Of a DNA stretch of 11,546 nt, positions 5,753-11,546 are shown piece by piece. A program made the position numbers and the translations under genes. This DNA is from Pseudomonadota bacterium. Its GTDB lineage: Bacteria; Pseudomonadota; Alphaproteobacteria; Acetobacterales; Acetobacteraceae. The stretch covers positions 1-11,546 of the forward strand of contig JAKAZN010000021.1 of assembly GCA_021815835.1 (NCBI GenBank), given 5' to 3'. A model generated the notes under the pieces. That model did not search any database. It was given only the letters and a program-made list of their open reading frames with translations, and was not told the DNA's origin. Within the stretch, counting starts at the first letter, position 1, and each line of letters begins with the position of its first letter.

Positions 5753-7069
5753 CTACTGCCTCGCGCCGGGCGGCGGCGCCGAGCCAGGCCCATTGAACAC
5801 CTGCCCGCCGATCTCGCAGATATTCACCCGGTAGCGATCCTCCTTCACCCCGGCCACGTAGATCGCGCGGATATCGTAGTCGCAATGCGCGCTTTCGCCC
5901 GCCAGCGGCAGCGGAATGGTGATCGATTGGCCGGCCGCCAAGGTCCCGCTAAGCCGGTTCGGCCCGAAGCTGGTGGTCTGGGCGTTGCTGGGCGAGAGAA
6001 AGAGGCCCCGGATCGGCGCGCCCTTCGCGGCATTGCGCATCCGCAAGCCGGCGGGCGCGCCGGAGGCGGCCCGACCAGGTTCGGGCGAGGCGAACACCGC
6101 GTCCGAATAGCCGCAGATATTCAGCCGCAGTTGCTGGGAATTTCCGCCATTCCGATAATCCGCCACGATGTCGTACAGGCAGCCCGCTCCGGGCGGCAGA
6201 TGCACCAACTGCCGCTGGCCGGGCGCGAGGGGCGCGCTCAATTGATTGGTCAGCGGTTCGTTGGTGAAGCTGCGCCGGAACGCCGCGCGCACGATCGTGT
6301 CCTTGCCGTGGTTGACCACATAGATATCGGTCGCCGCTGGCTGGCCCTGGGCGCCGAGGGGGGGCGCCGGTTCGGGCGCGGGTTGCGAGGGGGCCGCGGG
6401 TTGCGCCGGCGGCGCGGCGGCCGCCATCTCGGGGCCAGCGAAGAGCTGCTCGTCCTGGGCGCAGAGATTCACCCGTTGACGATACTCGCGGATGGTGCCG
6501 GCGTAGATCGCCTCCATGTCGAACACGCAATGGCCGGCATCGACCGTGACGCGCGCGCTCTGGCCCTTGGCGAGAGTGCCCGACAGCCGGTTGGCGCCAA
6601 GCGAGACGCCGCCCGGCGCCTTCGGAATGACATAGAACCCGATCATGTCCGGGCTCCCCACGTTCTTCACGGTCATGGCGATCGAGCCACCGCCCGCCGG
6701 CATGGTCGGCCCGGCGAAGTTCGTGGTGGAGAAAGCGCAGATGTTCAGGTTCAGCTTGTCGCTGTGCGTGCCGCCCGCATAGCGGGCATAGATGTCGCGC
6801 TGGCAGCCCATCTCCGGATCCGGGGGCAGGGTCACGCGCTGATTGGCGCCGAGCGGGCCGGACACGAGATTGGGGCCCCAGGCGGTGCTGCCGGCGGCGC
6901 GCATGTAGATCTGGGTGATCGCCTCGGTGCCGGCGTTCACGGCGGCCAGGCGGTATTTGGCCAGCGGGTCCGGCGCCTGCGCCCGGGCGGCGCCGGCGAA
7001 CAGGACAGCAAGAAACAACCCAGCCACGGTGGCGAGACCACCCCTCGACGATACGCGTCCATGCGCCAC
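5753..7069 (-). CDS. Secreted protein B: four two-cysteine repeats, paralogue of A without the protease
   Basis: 438 residues. A Sec signal peptide (core about 13-27, likely cut after ARA at residue 30) leads into QAPDPLAKYRL, nearly the same as in A. Four repeats align one to one with repeats 1-4 of A. Their cysteine pairs are C89/C111, C181/C203, C297/C319 and C396/C418, all 22 residues apart and all with D three and Y eight residues after the first cysteine. A Pro/Ala/Glu-rich linker (about 216-244) lies between repeats 2 and 3, where A also has one. The protein ends shortly after repeat 4 (QVFNGPG); A continues there with a fifth repeat and the protease. The GTG start is supported by GGGAG (7077-7081) 7 nt upstream. 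B is transcribed first, 149 nt ahead of A. No enzyme motif is visible. It could be a binding partner, scaffold or decoy for A, but that is a guess from the shared domains. Confidence 0.92.
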   Translation of the reverse strand: MAHGRVSSRGGLATVAGLFLAVLFAGAARAQAPDPLAKYRLAAVNAGTEAITQIYMRAAGSTAWGPNLVSGPLGANQRVTLPPDPEMGCQRDIYARYAGGTHSDKLNLNICAFSTTNFAGPTMPAGGGSIAMTVKNVGSPDMIGFYVIPKAPGGVSLGANRLSGTLAKGQSARVTVDAGHCVFDMEAIYAGTIREYRQRVNLCAQDEQLFAGPEMAAAAPPAQPAAPSQPAPEPAPPLGAQGQPAATDIYVVNHGKDTIVRAAFRRSFTNEPLTNQLSAPLAPGQRQLVHLPPGAGCLYDIVADYRNGGNSQQLRLNICGYSDAVFASPEPGRAASGAPAGLRMRNAAKGAPIRGLFLSPSNAQTTSFGPNRLSGTLAAGQSITIPLPLAGESAHCDYDIRAIYVAGVKEDRYRVNICEIGGQVFNGPGSAPPPGARQ

Positions 7070-7098
7070 GGCCTGTCTCCCGATCGAACGAATGACAA

Positions 7099-7127
7099 AT
7101 CCTGCAACCGCGCCCGGCGCGCGTCAA
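7099..7127 (-). promoter_or_regulatory. Candidate promoter of gene B with palindromic spacer
   Basis: TTGACG (7122-7127) is followed 17 nt later by a weaker CAGGAT (7099-7104), then a leader with GTTCGATC and GGGAG shared with gene A. The spacer holds a perfect 13-bp palindrome, CGCGCC-C-GGCGCG on the plus strand (7109-7121), abutting the -35 box. That is a plausible operator position and is absent from the A promoter. The weak -10 suggests a regulated promoter. Confidence 0.45.
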
Positions 7128-7134
7128 TGCGACA

Positions 7135-7219
7135 AAGCGCCAGGCGATAAAGCGCCGGGCGATCAAGCTCCAGGCGATCAAGCGCCACGATTGTTTCGGC
7201 ATCTGGGATAAAGCGCCGG
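7135..7219. repeat. 15-bp direct-repeat array upstream of the gene B promoter
   Basis: On the plus strand three full units, AAGCGCCAGGCGATA (7135-7149), AAGCGCCGGGCGATC (7150-7164) and AAGCTCCAGGCGATC (7165-7179), are followed by a partial unit (7180-7189). A further 13-nt exact copy of the unit junction (GATAAAGCGCCGG, 7146-7158) recurs at 7207-7219, close to the same phase. The array ends 7 nt from the -35 box of gene B. It may be a set of regulator-binding direct repeats or a slippage-derived tandem repeat. Confidence 0.75.
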
Positions 7220-7246
7220 CCCGCGCGGAACGGCCGACCGCTGCGA

Positions 7247-7275
7247 TTGACCGCCCCCCGGAAATGCCGATATCG
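7247..7275 (+). promoter_or_regulatory. Weak candidate promoter for the molybdoenzyme gene
   Basis: TTGACC (7247-7252) is followed after 17 nt by ATATCG (7270-7275). The -35 is good and the -10 poor. The implied leader to the ATG at 7346 is about 65 nt. The call rests on the -35 and on the need for a promoter in this divergent gap. Confidence 0.3.
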
Positions 7276-7345
7276 CGCCAGGGGCCGGCCCCGCCGCGGC
7301 ACGCCGGCGCGGCCATGCCGTGACAGGATCGAGCGGACCACGCCC

Positions 7346-8035
7346 ATGACCGACCAGGACCCCACGCCGGCCAACCCCGAGCTGGCCAACCCCAAGCTGG
7401 CCAATCTCAAGCTGATCGCCGCCAAGCAAGCCTGGGCGCGCGAAGGCCGTCTGCTGACGGGCATCGCCGCCGATCCCGCCCGCGACCGCCTGCCGCCCGG
7501 CCAGACCCTGGTCCGCGACTGGCCGGTGCTCGATCTCGGCGAGCAGCCGGATGTCACCCCGGCCAGGTTCCGCCTGGATATCGACGGCGCGGTCGCCCAT
7601 CCGCTCAGTCTCGACCTGGATTCGTTCCTTGCGCTGCCGCAGACCGAAACCATTTCCGACATCCATTGCGTCACGCAATGGTCGCGCTACGACAACCGCT
7701 TCACCGGGGTCGCGGCCGCCGCGCTGGTCGCCGCGGTGGCGCCGAAGGACGAAGCCCGCTTCGTCATCTTCCACGCCTTCGACGGCTACACCACGAATCT
7801 CCCGCGCGAACGCTTCGAGGCCGCCGACGTCCTGATCGCGCATCGCTGGAACGGCGCCCCGCTCACCCGCGCCCATGGCGGGCCGGTACGCGCGATCGTC
7901 CCGTCCCTCTATTTCTGGAAATCAGCGAAATGGCTGCGCCGGATCGAGTTCGCGCTGACCGACCGGCCGGGCTTCTGGGAACGCCGCGGCTATCACAACC
8001 ACGGCGATCCCTGGGCCGAGGAACGCTACAGCTGA
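7346..8035 (+). CDS. Sulfite-oxidase-fold molybdopterin oxidoreductase (YuiH-like, COG2041 type)
   Basis: A 229-residue single-domain protein of the oxidoreductase molybdopterin-binding (sulfite oxidase) fold. Cys108 in HCVTQWSRYDNRFTGV (residues 107-122) matches the cysteine that ligates molybdenum. Other hallmarks are HAFDGYTTNLP (143-153), HGGPVRAIVPSLYFWKSAKW (177-196) and GYHNHGDPWAEERY (215-228), the last typical of this short subfamily. No signal peptide or Tat motif is present, so it should be cytoplasmic, unlike MsrP or periplasmic sulfite oxidases. The natural substrate of this subfamily is not established. The ATG at 7346 is preferred; upstream in-frame sequence is unlike the family. 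The ribosome-binding site is weak (GAGCGG, 7331-7336). Residues 9-23 are three copies of a five-residue repeat. The gene is divergent from B and lies 85 nt before the carboxyltransferase on the same strand. Confidence 0.9.
   Translation: MTDQDPTPANPELANPKLANLKLIAAKQAWAREGRLLTGIAADPARDRLPPGQTLVRDWPVLDLGEQPDVTPARFRLDIDGAVAHPLSLDLDSFLALPQTETISDIHCVTQWSRYDNRFTGVAAAALVAAVAPKDEARFVIFHAFDGYTTNLPRERFEAADVLIAHRWNGAPLTRAHGGPVRAIVPSLYFWKSAKWLRRIEFALTDRPGFWERRGYHNHGDPWAEERYS
7370..7414 (+). repeat. In-frame 15-bp tandem repeat at the molybdoenzyme N-terminus
   Basis: Three consecutive units, GCCAACCCCGAGCTG (7370-7384), GCCAACCCCAAGCTG (7385-7399) and GCCAATCTCAAGCTG (7400-7414), encode ANPEL, ANPKL and ANLKL. 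They precede the conserved domain and are probably a disordered or helical extension with possibly variable copy number. Confidence 0.85.
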
Positions 8036-8120
8036 ACGCGACGCCTCCCGGACGCGGTTTGCTGCCCGCCCATCCTTGCCTGTAGCCTCCCGCGAAACGT
8101 CCAGCGGAAACCCCCCGCCC

Positions 8121-9716
8121 ATGCCCGACGACCGGCCGATGCCGCCACCCGCGCCCGCGGACTGGCAGCCCGAGCTTGAAGACCTCGCCCACCGCAAGGC
8201 GCTCGCCCGCGAAATGGGCGGCCCCGAGCGCGTTGCCCGCCAGCACGCAGGCGGTCGCCTCACGGTGCGCGAGCGGATCGAGAAGATGCTAGACCCCGGC
8301 AGCTTCCACGAAATCGGCGCGATTGCCGGCAAGGCGGAATACGGCGCCGATCAGCGGATCGCCGCTTTCACCCCGGCCAATTGCGTGTTCGGCCGCGGCC
8401 TGGTCGATGGCCGCCCGGTGGTGATCGCCGGCGACGATTTCACCCTGCGCGGCGGTTCGGCGGATGCCTCCATCAAGGGCAAGCCGAAAATGTCCGAGCA
8501 GATGGCAACCCGCTTCCGCCTGCCGATCATCCGCCTGATCGAAGGCTCCGGCGGCGGCGGCTCGGTGAAAACGATCGAGACCAGCGGCCGGGCCAACCTG
8601 CCGGGGGGGCTGTCGGACGGATCCTCGTTCGAGCTCTGCGTGGAGAACATGGCGACCGTGCCGGTGGTGGCGCTGGGTCTCGGCTCGGTCGCCGGCCTCG
8701 GCGCCGCGCGGCTCGCCGCCAGCCATTATTCGGTGATGGTCAAGGAAATCGCCGCCGTCTTCGTCGCCGGCCCGCCGGTGGTGGAACGCCTGGGCGAGCC
8801 GCGCACCAAGCAGGAGCTCGGCGGCTGGGAAATCCAGACCGGCTGCGGCGCGGTCGATCACGCGGTCGATACGGAAGACGAAGCCTTCGCGGCCGCCCGA
8901 CGCTTCCTGTCCTACCTGCCCGGCTCGGTCCACGACCTGCCGCCGCGCGTGCGGAGCTGGGACGACCCCGACCGACGCGACGAGGCGCTGCTGCACGCCG
9001 TCCCGCGCGACAAGAAGCAAGCCTACCACATGCGCCGGATCATCGGTCGCGTGGTGGACAAGGACAGCTTCTTCGAAATGGGCACCCGCTTCGGCCGACC
9101 CATCATCACCGGCCTCGCCCGGCTGGACGGCTGGCCGGTGGCGCTGATGGCGGGCGATCCGCTGTATGGCGGCGGCGCCTGGACCGCGGATGCCTGCCAG
9201 AAGATCATCCGCTTCGTCGATCTGGCGGAGACCTTTCATCTCCCCGTGGTCCATCTGGTCGATTGCCCGGGCTTCCAGGTGGGGCTGGCGGCGGAAAGCT
9301 CGGCGGTGATCCGCTGGGGGGTGCGCGCGCTGTCGGCGATCTGCCAGACCACGATCCCCTGGTGCAGCGTCATCGTCCGTAACGTCTATGGCGTGGGGGG
9401 GCTGGGTCACCAGCCGGGCGGGCGGGTCGCGCTGCGCTACGCCTGGCCGTCGGCAAGCTGGGGCTCGCTGCCGCTGGAGGGCGGCGTCGAGGCCGCCTAT
9501 CGCGCGGAGATTGACGCCGCGCCGGATCCGGCTGTGAAGATGGCGGAGATCGACGCCCGGCTGAACGCGCTGCGCTCCCCGTTCCGGTCGGCGGAATCCT
9601 TCTGGGTCGAGGAGATCATCGACCCGCGCGAGACCCGCAAGCTGCTGTGCGACTTCGCCAATCTGGCCGCGCCGCTGCGCACACCGGGGCCGGCCAGGTT
9701 CGGGATGCGGCCCTAA
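8121..9716 (+). CDS. Biotin-dependent acyl-CoA carboxyltransferase (PccB/MmdA-like beta subunit), atypical subfamily
   Basis: 531 residues, close to the usual 510-540. The N-terminal half has GGRLTVRERIEKMLDPGSF (residues 44-62), DDFTLRGGSADASIKGK (105-121), VAGPPVVERLG (215-225) and KQELGGWEIQTGCGAVDHAV (230-249). The C-terminal half has DKDSFFEMGTRFGRPIITGL (313-332), VDCPGFQVGLAAESSAVIR (380-398), RNVYGVGGLGHQPGG (420-434) and EEIIDPRETRKLLCDF (497-512). Such enzymes move a carboxyl group from carboxybiotin to an acyl-CoA. Both acyl-binding loops differ from textbook propionyl-CoA enzymes: GSGGGG replaces the SGGAR-type loop, and YGVGG replaces YGGAY. No biotin carboxylase or biotin carrier is adjacent, so the substrate and partner are open. 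The ATG at 8121 is chosen; a TTG at 8076 would add 15 residues unlike the family. The upstream AGCGGA is a weak ribosome-binding site. Confidence 0.88.
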   Translation: MPDDRPMPPPAPADWQPELEDLAHRKALAREMGGPERVARQHAGGRLTVRERIEKMLDPGSFHEIGAIAGKAEYGADQRIAAFTPANCVFGRGLVDGRPVVIAGDDFTLRGGSADASIKGKPKMSEQMATRFRLPIIRLIEGSGGGGSVKTIETSGRANLPGGLSDGSSFELCVENMATVPVVALGLGSVAGLGAARLAASHYSVMVKEIAAVFVAGPPVVERLGEPRTKQELGGWEIQTGCGAVDHAVDTEDEAFAAARRFLSYLPGSVHDLPPRVRSWDDPDRRDEALLHAVPRDKKQAYHMRRIIGRVVDKDSFFEMGTRFGRPIITGLARLDGWPVALMAGDPLYGGGAWTADACQKIIRFVDLAETFHLPVVHLVDCPGFQVGLAAESSAVIRWGVRALSAICQTTIPWCSVIVRNVYGVGGLGHQPGGRVALRYAWPSASWGSLPLEGGVEAAYRAEIDAAPDPAVKMAEIDARLNALRSPFRSAESFWVEEIIDPRETRKLLCDFANLAAPLRTPGPARFGMRP

Positions 9717-9741
9717 GGGACGGGGGCGGACGGACGAAAAC

Positions 9742-9758
9742 GCCCGGGAACGCCGGGC
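9742..9758 (+). terminator. Weak hairpin after the carboxyltransferase gene
   Basis: GCCCGG (9742-9747) pairs with CCGGGC (9753-9758) around a 5-nt loop, 25 nt past the stop codon. It is followed by CTTGG and no T-run. It may help end transcription ahead of rpoZ but is short. Confidence 0.3.
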
Positions 9759-9809
9759 CTTGGCCCCGCTTGCGGCCCCTCCCCGCCGCCGGCGATCGCG
9801 GCGCATGTC

Positions 9810-9838
9810 TTGCATCCGCCGCCGGTTCCGCTTAGATA
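9810..9838 (+). promoter_or_regulatory. Candidate rpoZ-spoT promoter
   Basis: TTGCAT (9810-9815) and TAGATA (9833-9838) are separated by 17 nt. They lie 36 nt upstream of the rpoZ ATG in the only locally AT-richer stretch of the 158-nt gap. Each hexamer matches the sigma-70 consensus at three of six positions, so the call rests on spacing and position. Confidence 0.4.
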
Positions 9839-9874
9839 CGCAGTCCCCCCGCCTTATGTCCGGAGCTGCCACGC

Positions 9875-10279
9875 ATGGCGCGCGTCACCGTCGAAGACTG
9901 CATCCAGAAAGTCCCCAACCGCTTCGAGCTCGTGCTGTTCGCCGCCCAGCGCGCCCGCGGCCTGGCGCGCGGGGAAGAACTGACCGTCGATCGCGACAAC
10001 GACAAGAATCCCGTCATCGCGCTGCGCGAAATCGCCGAGGAAACCGTCGAGCTCTCGCGGCTCGAAGGCGACCTCCTGCGCTCCCTTTCCCGCGCCCCCG
10101 AGCCGGAACCTGCGGACGAGGAAGTGCTCGACCTCATCCCCACCGACCAGAACATCTTCGGCCTGCAGGATGTCGCCGCCGAGGAGGAAGCCGCGGCGCT
10201 CGCCGCCGAGGCCGAGGAATTGTCCCCCGAGGATCTGGAAGCGGCGATCGAGGCGGAGCTCGCCGGCAAGCAGCGTTGA
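9875..10279 (+). CDS. rpoZ: RNA polymerase omega subunit
   Basis: 134 residues. The N-terminal part is clearly omega: MARVTVEDC (1-9), [15 protein letters not shown] (13-27) and [15 protein letters not shown] (44-58). These helices clamp the C-terminal tail of beta-prime and help RNA polymerase assembly. The family core is about 70-90 residues (91 in E. coli). The remaining 60 or so residues here are an acidic Glu/Ala/Pro-rich tail of a kind seen in alphaproteobacterial omega. The ATG at 9875 has CGGAG (9861-9865) 9 nt upstream. The stop is 7 nt from the GTG of the (p)ppGpp gene, whose ribosome-binding site overlaps this stop codon, so the two are an operon. The link fits biology: in E. coli omega forms part of a ppGpp-binding site on the polymerase. 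Confidence 0.97.
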   Translation: MARVTVEDCIQKVPNRFELVLFAAQRARGLARGEELTVDRDNDKNPVIALREIAEETVELSRLEGDLLRSLSRAPEPEPADEEVLDLIPTDQNIFGLQDVAAEEEAAALAAEAEELSPEDLEAAIEAELAGKQR

Positions 10280-10286
10280 GGACCCG

Positions 10287-11546
10287 GTGAAGGCGGGGGG
10301 CGCCGCGCGGCTGCCACCGGCGCCCCTCCGCGCCCCCGAGGGCGCGCCGCAGCCGGCCGAGCCAACCGCCCGCCCCCACGTCATCCGCCAGTTCGAGCTC
10401 ACCGAGAAAATCCACGCCTACGACCCCAGGGCCGATACCGCCCTGATCGACGCCGCCTACGTGCTGGCCATGCGCGCCCACGGCGCCCAGCGCCGCGACA
10501 ACGGCGATCCCTACATCACCCATCCGCTCGCCGTCGCCGACATCCTCGCCGGCTACCGGCTCGACACCGCCTCCATCGCCACCGGCCTGCTGCACGACGT
10601 GATCGAGGACACCTCGGTCAAGCTGCCGGAAATCCAATCCCGCTTCGGCGCCGAGATCGCCGGTCTCGTCGATGGCGTCACCAAGCTGACGCGGCTGGAG
10701 CTGCAATCGGATCGCACCAAGCAGGCGGAGAATTTCCGCAAGCTGGTGCTGGCGATGAGCAAGGATATCCGCGTCCTGCTGGTCAAGCTCGCCGACCGGC
10801 TGCACAACATGCGGACCCTGCATTTCGTCGCCGATCCGGAACGGCGCAAGCGCATCGCCCGCGAGACGATGGAGATCTACGCCCCGCTCGCCGAGCGCAT
10901 CGGCATGGTGCGGGTGAAGGAGGAACTGCAAACGCTCGCCTTCGCGCAACTGGAACCCGAGGCCTCCGACACCATCCAGGCGCGCCTGAACTTCCTGCGC
11001 GGCCAGGGTGCCGACGTGATCGAGGATGTGCGCGCCGGGCTGCGCCGCGTCTGCGAGGAAGCCGGCGTCACGGTGCTGGAAGTGACGGGGCGCGAGAAAT
11101 CACCCTTCTCCATCTGGGAGAAGATGCAGCAACGCAACGTGACCTTCGAGCAGCTCTCGGACATCATGGCGTTCCGCATCGTCGTGGAGACGCGGGAAGC
11201 CTGCTATGCCGCGCTCGGCGCCGTGCATGCCGCGTTCCAGATGATCGCCGGACGCTTCAAGGACTACATCTCCACCCCGAAATCGAACGGCTATCAGAGC
11301 CTGCACACCGGCGTCACGTTGCGCAAGCCGCGCAACCAGAAGATCGAAATCCAGATCCGCACGCGCGAGATGCACGAACGCGCCGAGGCCGGCGTCGCCG
11401 CGCACTGGCTGTACAAGCAAGCGGATGCCACCACCGACGAGCTGCACCAGCTCCGCTGGGTCCAGGACCTGCTGGAAATCCTGGAAAACTCCGCGGCCCT
11501 CGACGAATTCCTGGAAAACACCAAACTGGAACTCTACGGCGACCAG
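10287..11546 (+). CDS. spoT: Bifunctional (p)ppGpp synthetase/hydrolase (RelA/SpoT homologue), 3' end missing
   Basis: 420 codons are present of an expected 700 or more. The window ends at LELYGDQ, just before the TGS domain; the ACT region is also outside. The hydrolase (HD) domain is intact: His79, His103-Asp104 (LLHDVIEDT) and Asp170 (KLADRLHNMRTLH) have the same spacing as the catalytic residues of Streptococcus Rel. The synthetase domain has GREKSPFSIWEKM (268-280), RFKDYISTPK (323-332), GYQSLHT and EIQIRTREMHERAEAGVAAH (354-373). RFKD is the RXKD form found in bifunctional enzymes rather than the acidic ExDD of E. coli RelA. The protein makes (p)ppGpp from GTP/GDP and ATP and degrades it, setting the stringent response. 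The GTG start has GAGGA (10278-10282) 4 nt upstream, overlapping the rpoZ stop. It gives a Pro/Ala-rich N-terminal extension of about 31 residues before IRQFELTEKIHAYD. Confidence 0.97.
   Translation, partial: MKAGGAARLPPAPLRAPEGAPQPAEPTARPHVIRQFELTEKIHAYDPRADTALIDAAYVLAMRAHGAQRRDNGDPYITHPLAVADILAGYRLDTASIATGLLHDVIEDTSVKLPEIQSRFGAEIAGLVDGVTKLTRLELQSDRTKQAENFRKLVLAMSKDIRVLLVKLADRLHNMRTLHFVADPERRKRIARETMEIYAPLAERIGMVRVKEELQTLAFAQLEPEASDTIQARLNFLRGQGADVIEDVRAGLRRVCEEAGVTVLEVTGREKSPFSIWEKMQQRNVTFEQLSDIMAFRIVVETREACYAALGAVHAAFQMIAGRFKDYISTPKSNGYQSLHTGVTLRKPRNQKIEIQIRTREMHERAEAGVAAHWLYKQADATTDELHQLRWVQDLLEILENSAALDEFLENTKLELYGDQ

Noticed and set aside
5636..7150. 504-codon open frame on the plus strand opposite gene B
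   Set aside because: It resembles the frame opposite gene A only because A and B are paralogues. It has no ribosome-binding site or recognisable domain.
7135..7219. CRISPR array
   Set aside because: The units are 15 bp, contiguous and without spacers, and there are no cas genes.
7178..7876. 232-codon minus-strand frame over the molybdoenzyme N-terminus, with repeated pentapeptides
   Set aside because: Its repeats simply mirror the 15-bp tandem units of the opposite strand; the rest is shadow sequence.
8289..9872. 527-codon minus-strand open frame opposite the carboxyltransferase
   Set aside because: Shadow of a strongly conserved plus-strand gene; no domain in its own translation.

Overview
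The window is very GC-rich, densely coding DNA from an alphaproteobacterium. Gene content and protein style point to the Rhodospirillales/Acetobacteraceae: an rpoZ-spoT pair, a bifunctional RXKD-type Rel protein, CsaA and long GC-driven antisense open frames. The exact genus cannot be read from the sequence. No rRNA, tRNA, CRISPR array, transposase or integrase was seen, so this looks like chromosomal backbone with one lineage-specific locus.

Minus-strand half (1-7069, read right to left). A divergent promoter region (7070-7345) drives two paralogous secreted proteins. Gene B (5753-7069) carries four copies of a two-cysteine domain. Gene A (3363-5603) carries five copies followed by an HtrA/trypsin-like serine protease. 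Both have a GTG start, an identically placed GGGAG ribosome-binding site and a related upstream leader, so a duplication included the regulatory region. Next come a DUF1537-type four-carbon acid sugar kinase and a PdxA-family dehydrogenase with overlapping stop and start codons. This pairing indicates acid-sugar catabolism (the D-threonate/erythronate type) rather than, or as well as, vitamin B6 synthesis. Then follow a two-CBS-domain protein preceded by a near-perfect FNR/FixK-type site, the tRNA-binding-fold chaperone CsaA, and the first 31 codons of an unidentified gene with a strong ribosome-binding site that runs off the left edge.

Plus-strand half (7346-11546). A small sulfite-oxidase-fold molybdoenzyme (YuiH type) is followed by an atypical biotin-dependent acyl-CoA carboxyltransferase that has no biotin carboxylase beside it. 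Then come rpoZ (RNA polymerase omega) and a tightly coupled bifunctional (p)ppGpp synthetase/hydrolase gene, cut by the window end just before its TGS domain would begin.

The least explained part is the A/B locus. It has nine copies of a domain with an invariant 22-residue cysteine spacing, one protein fused to a protease and its neighbour not, duplicated promoters, and a 15-bp direct-repeat array directly upstream of the B promoter.
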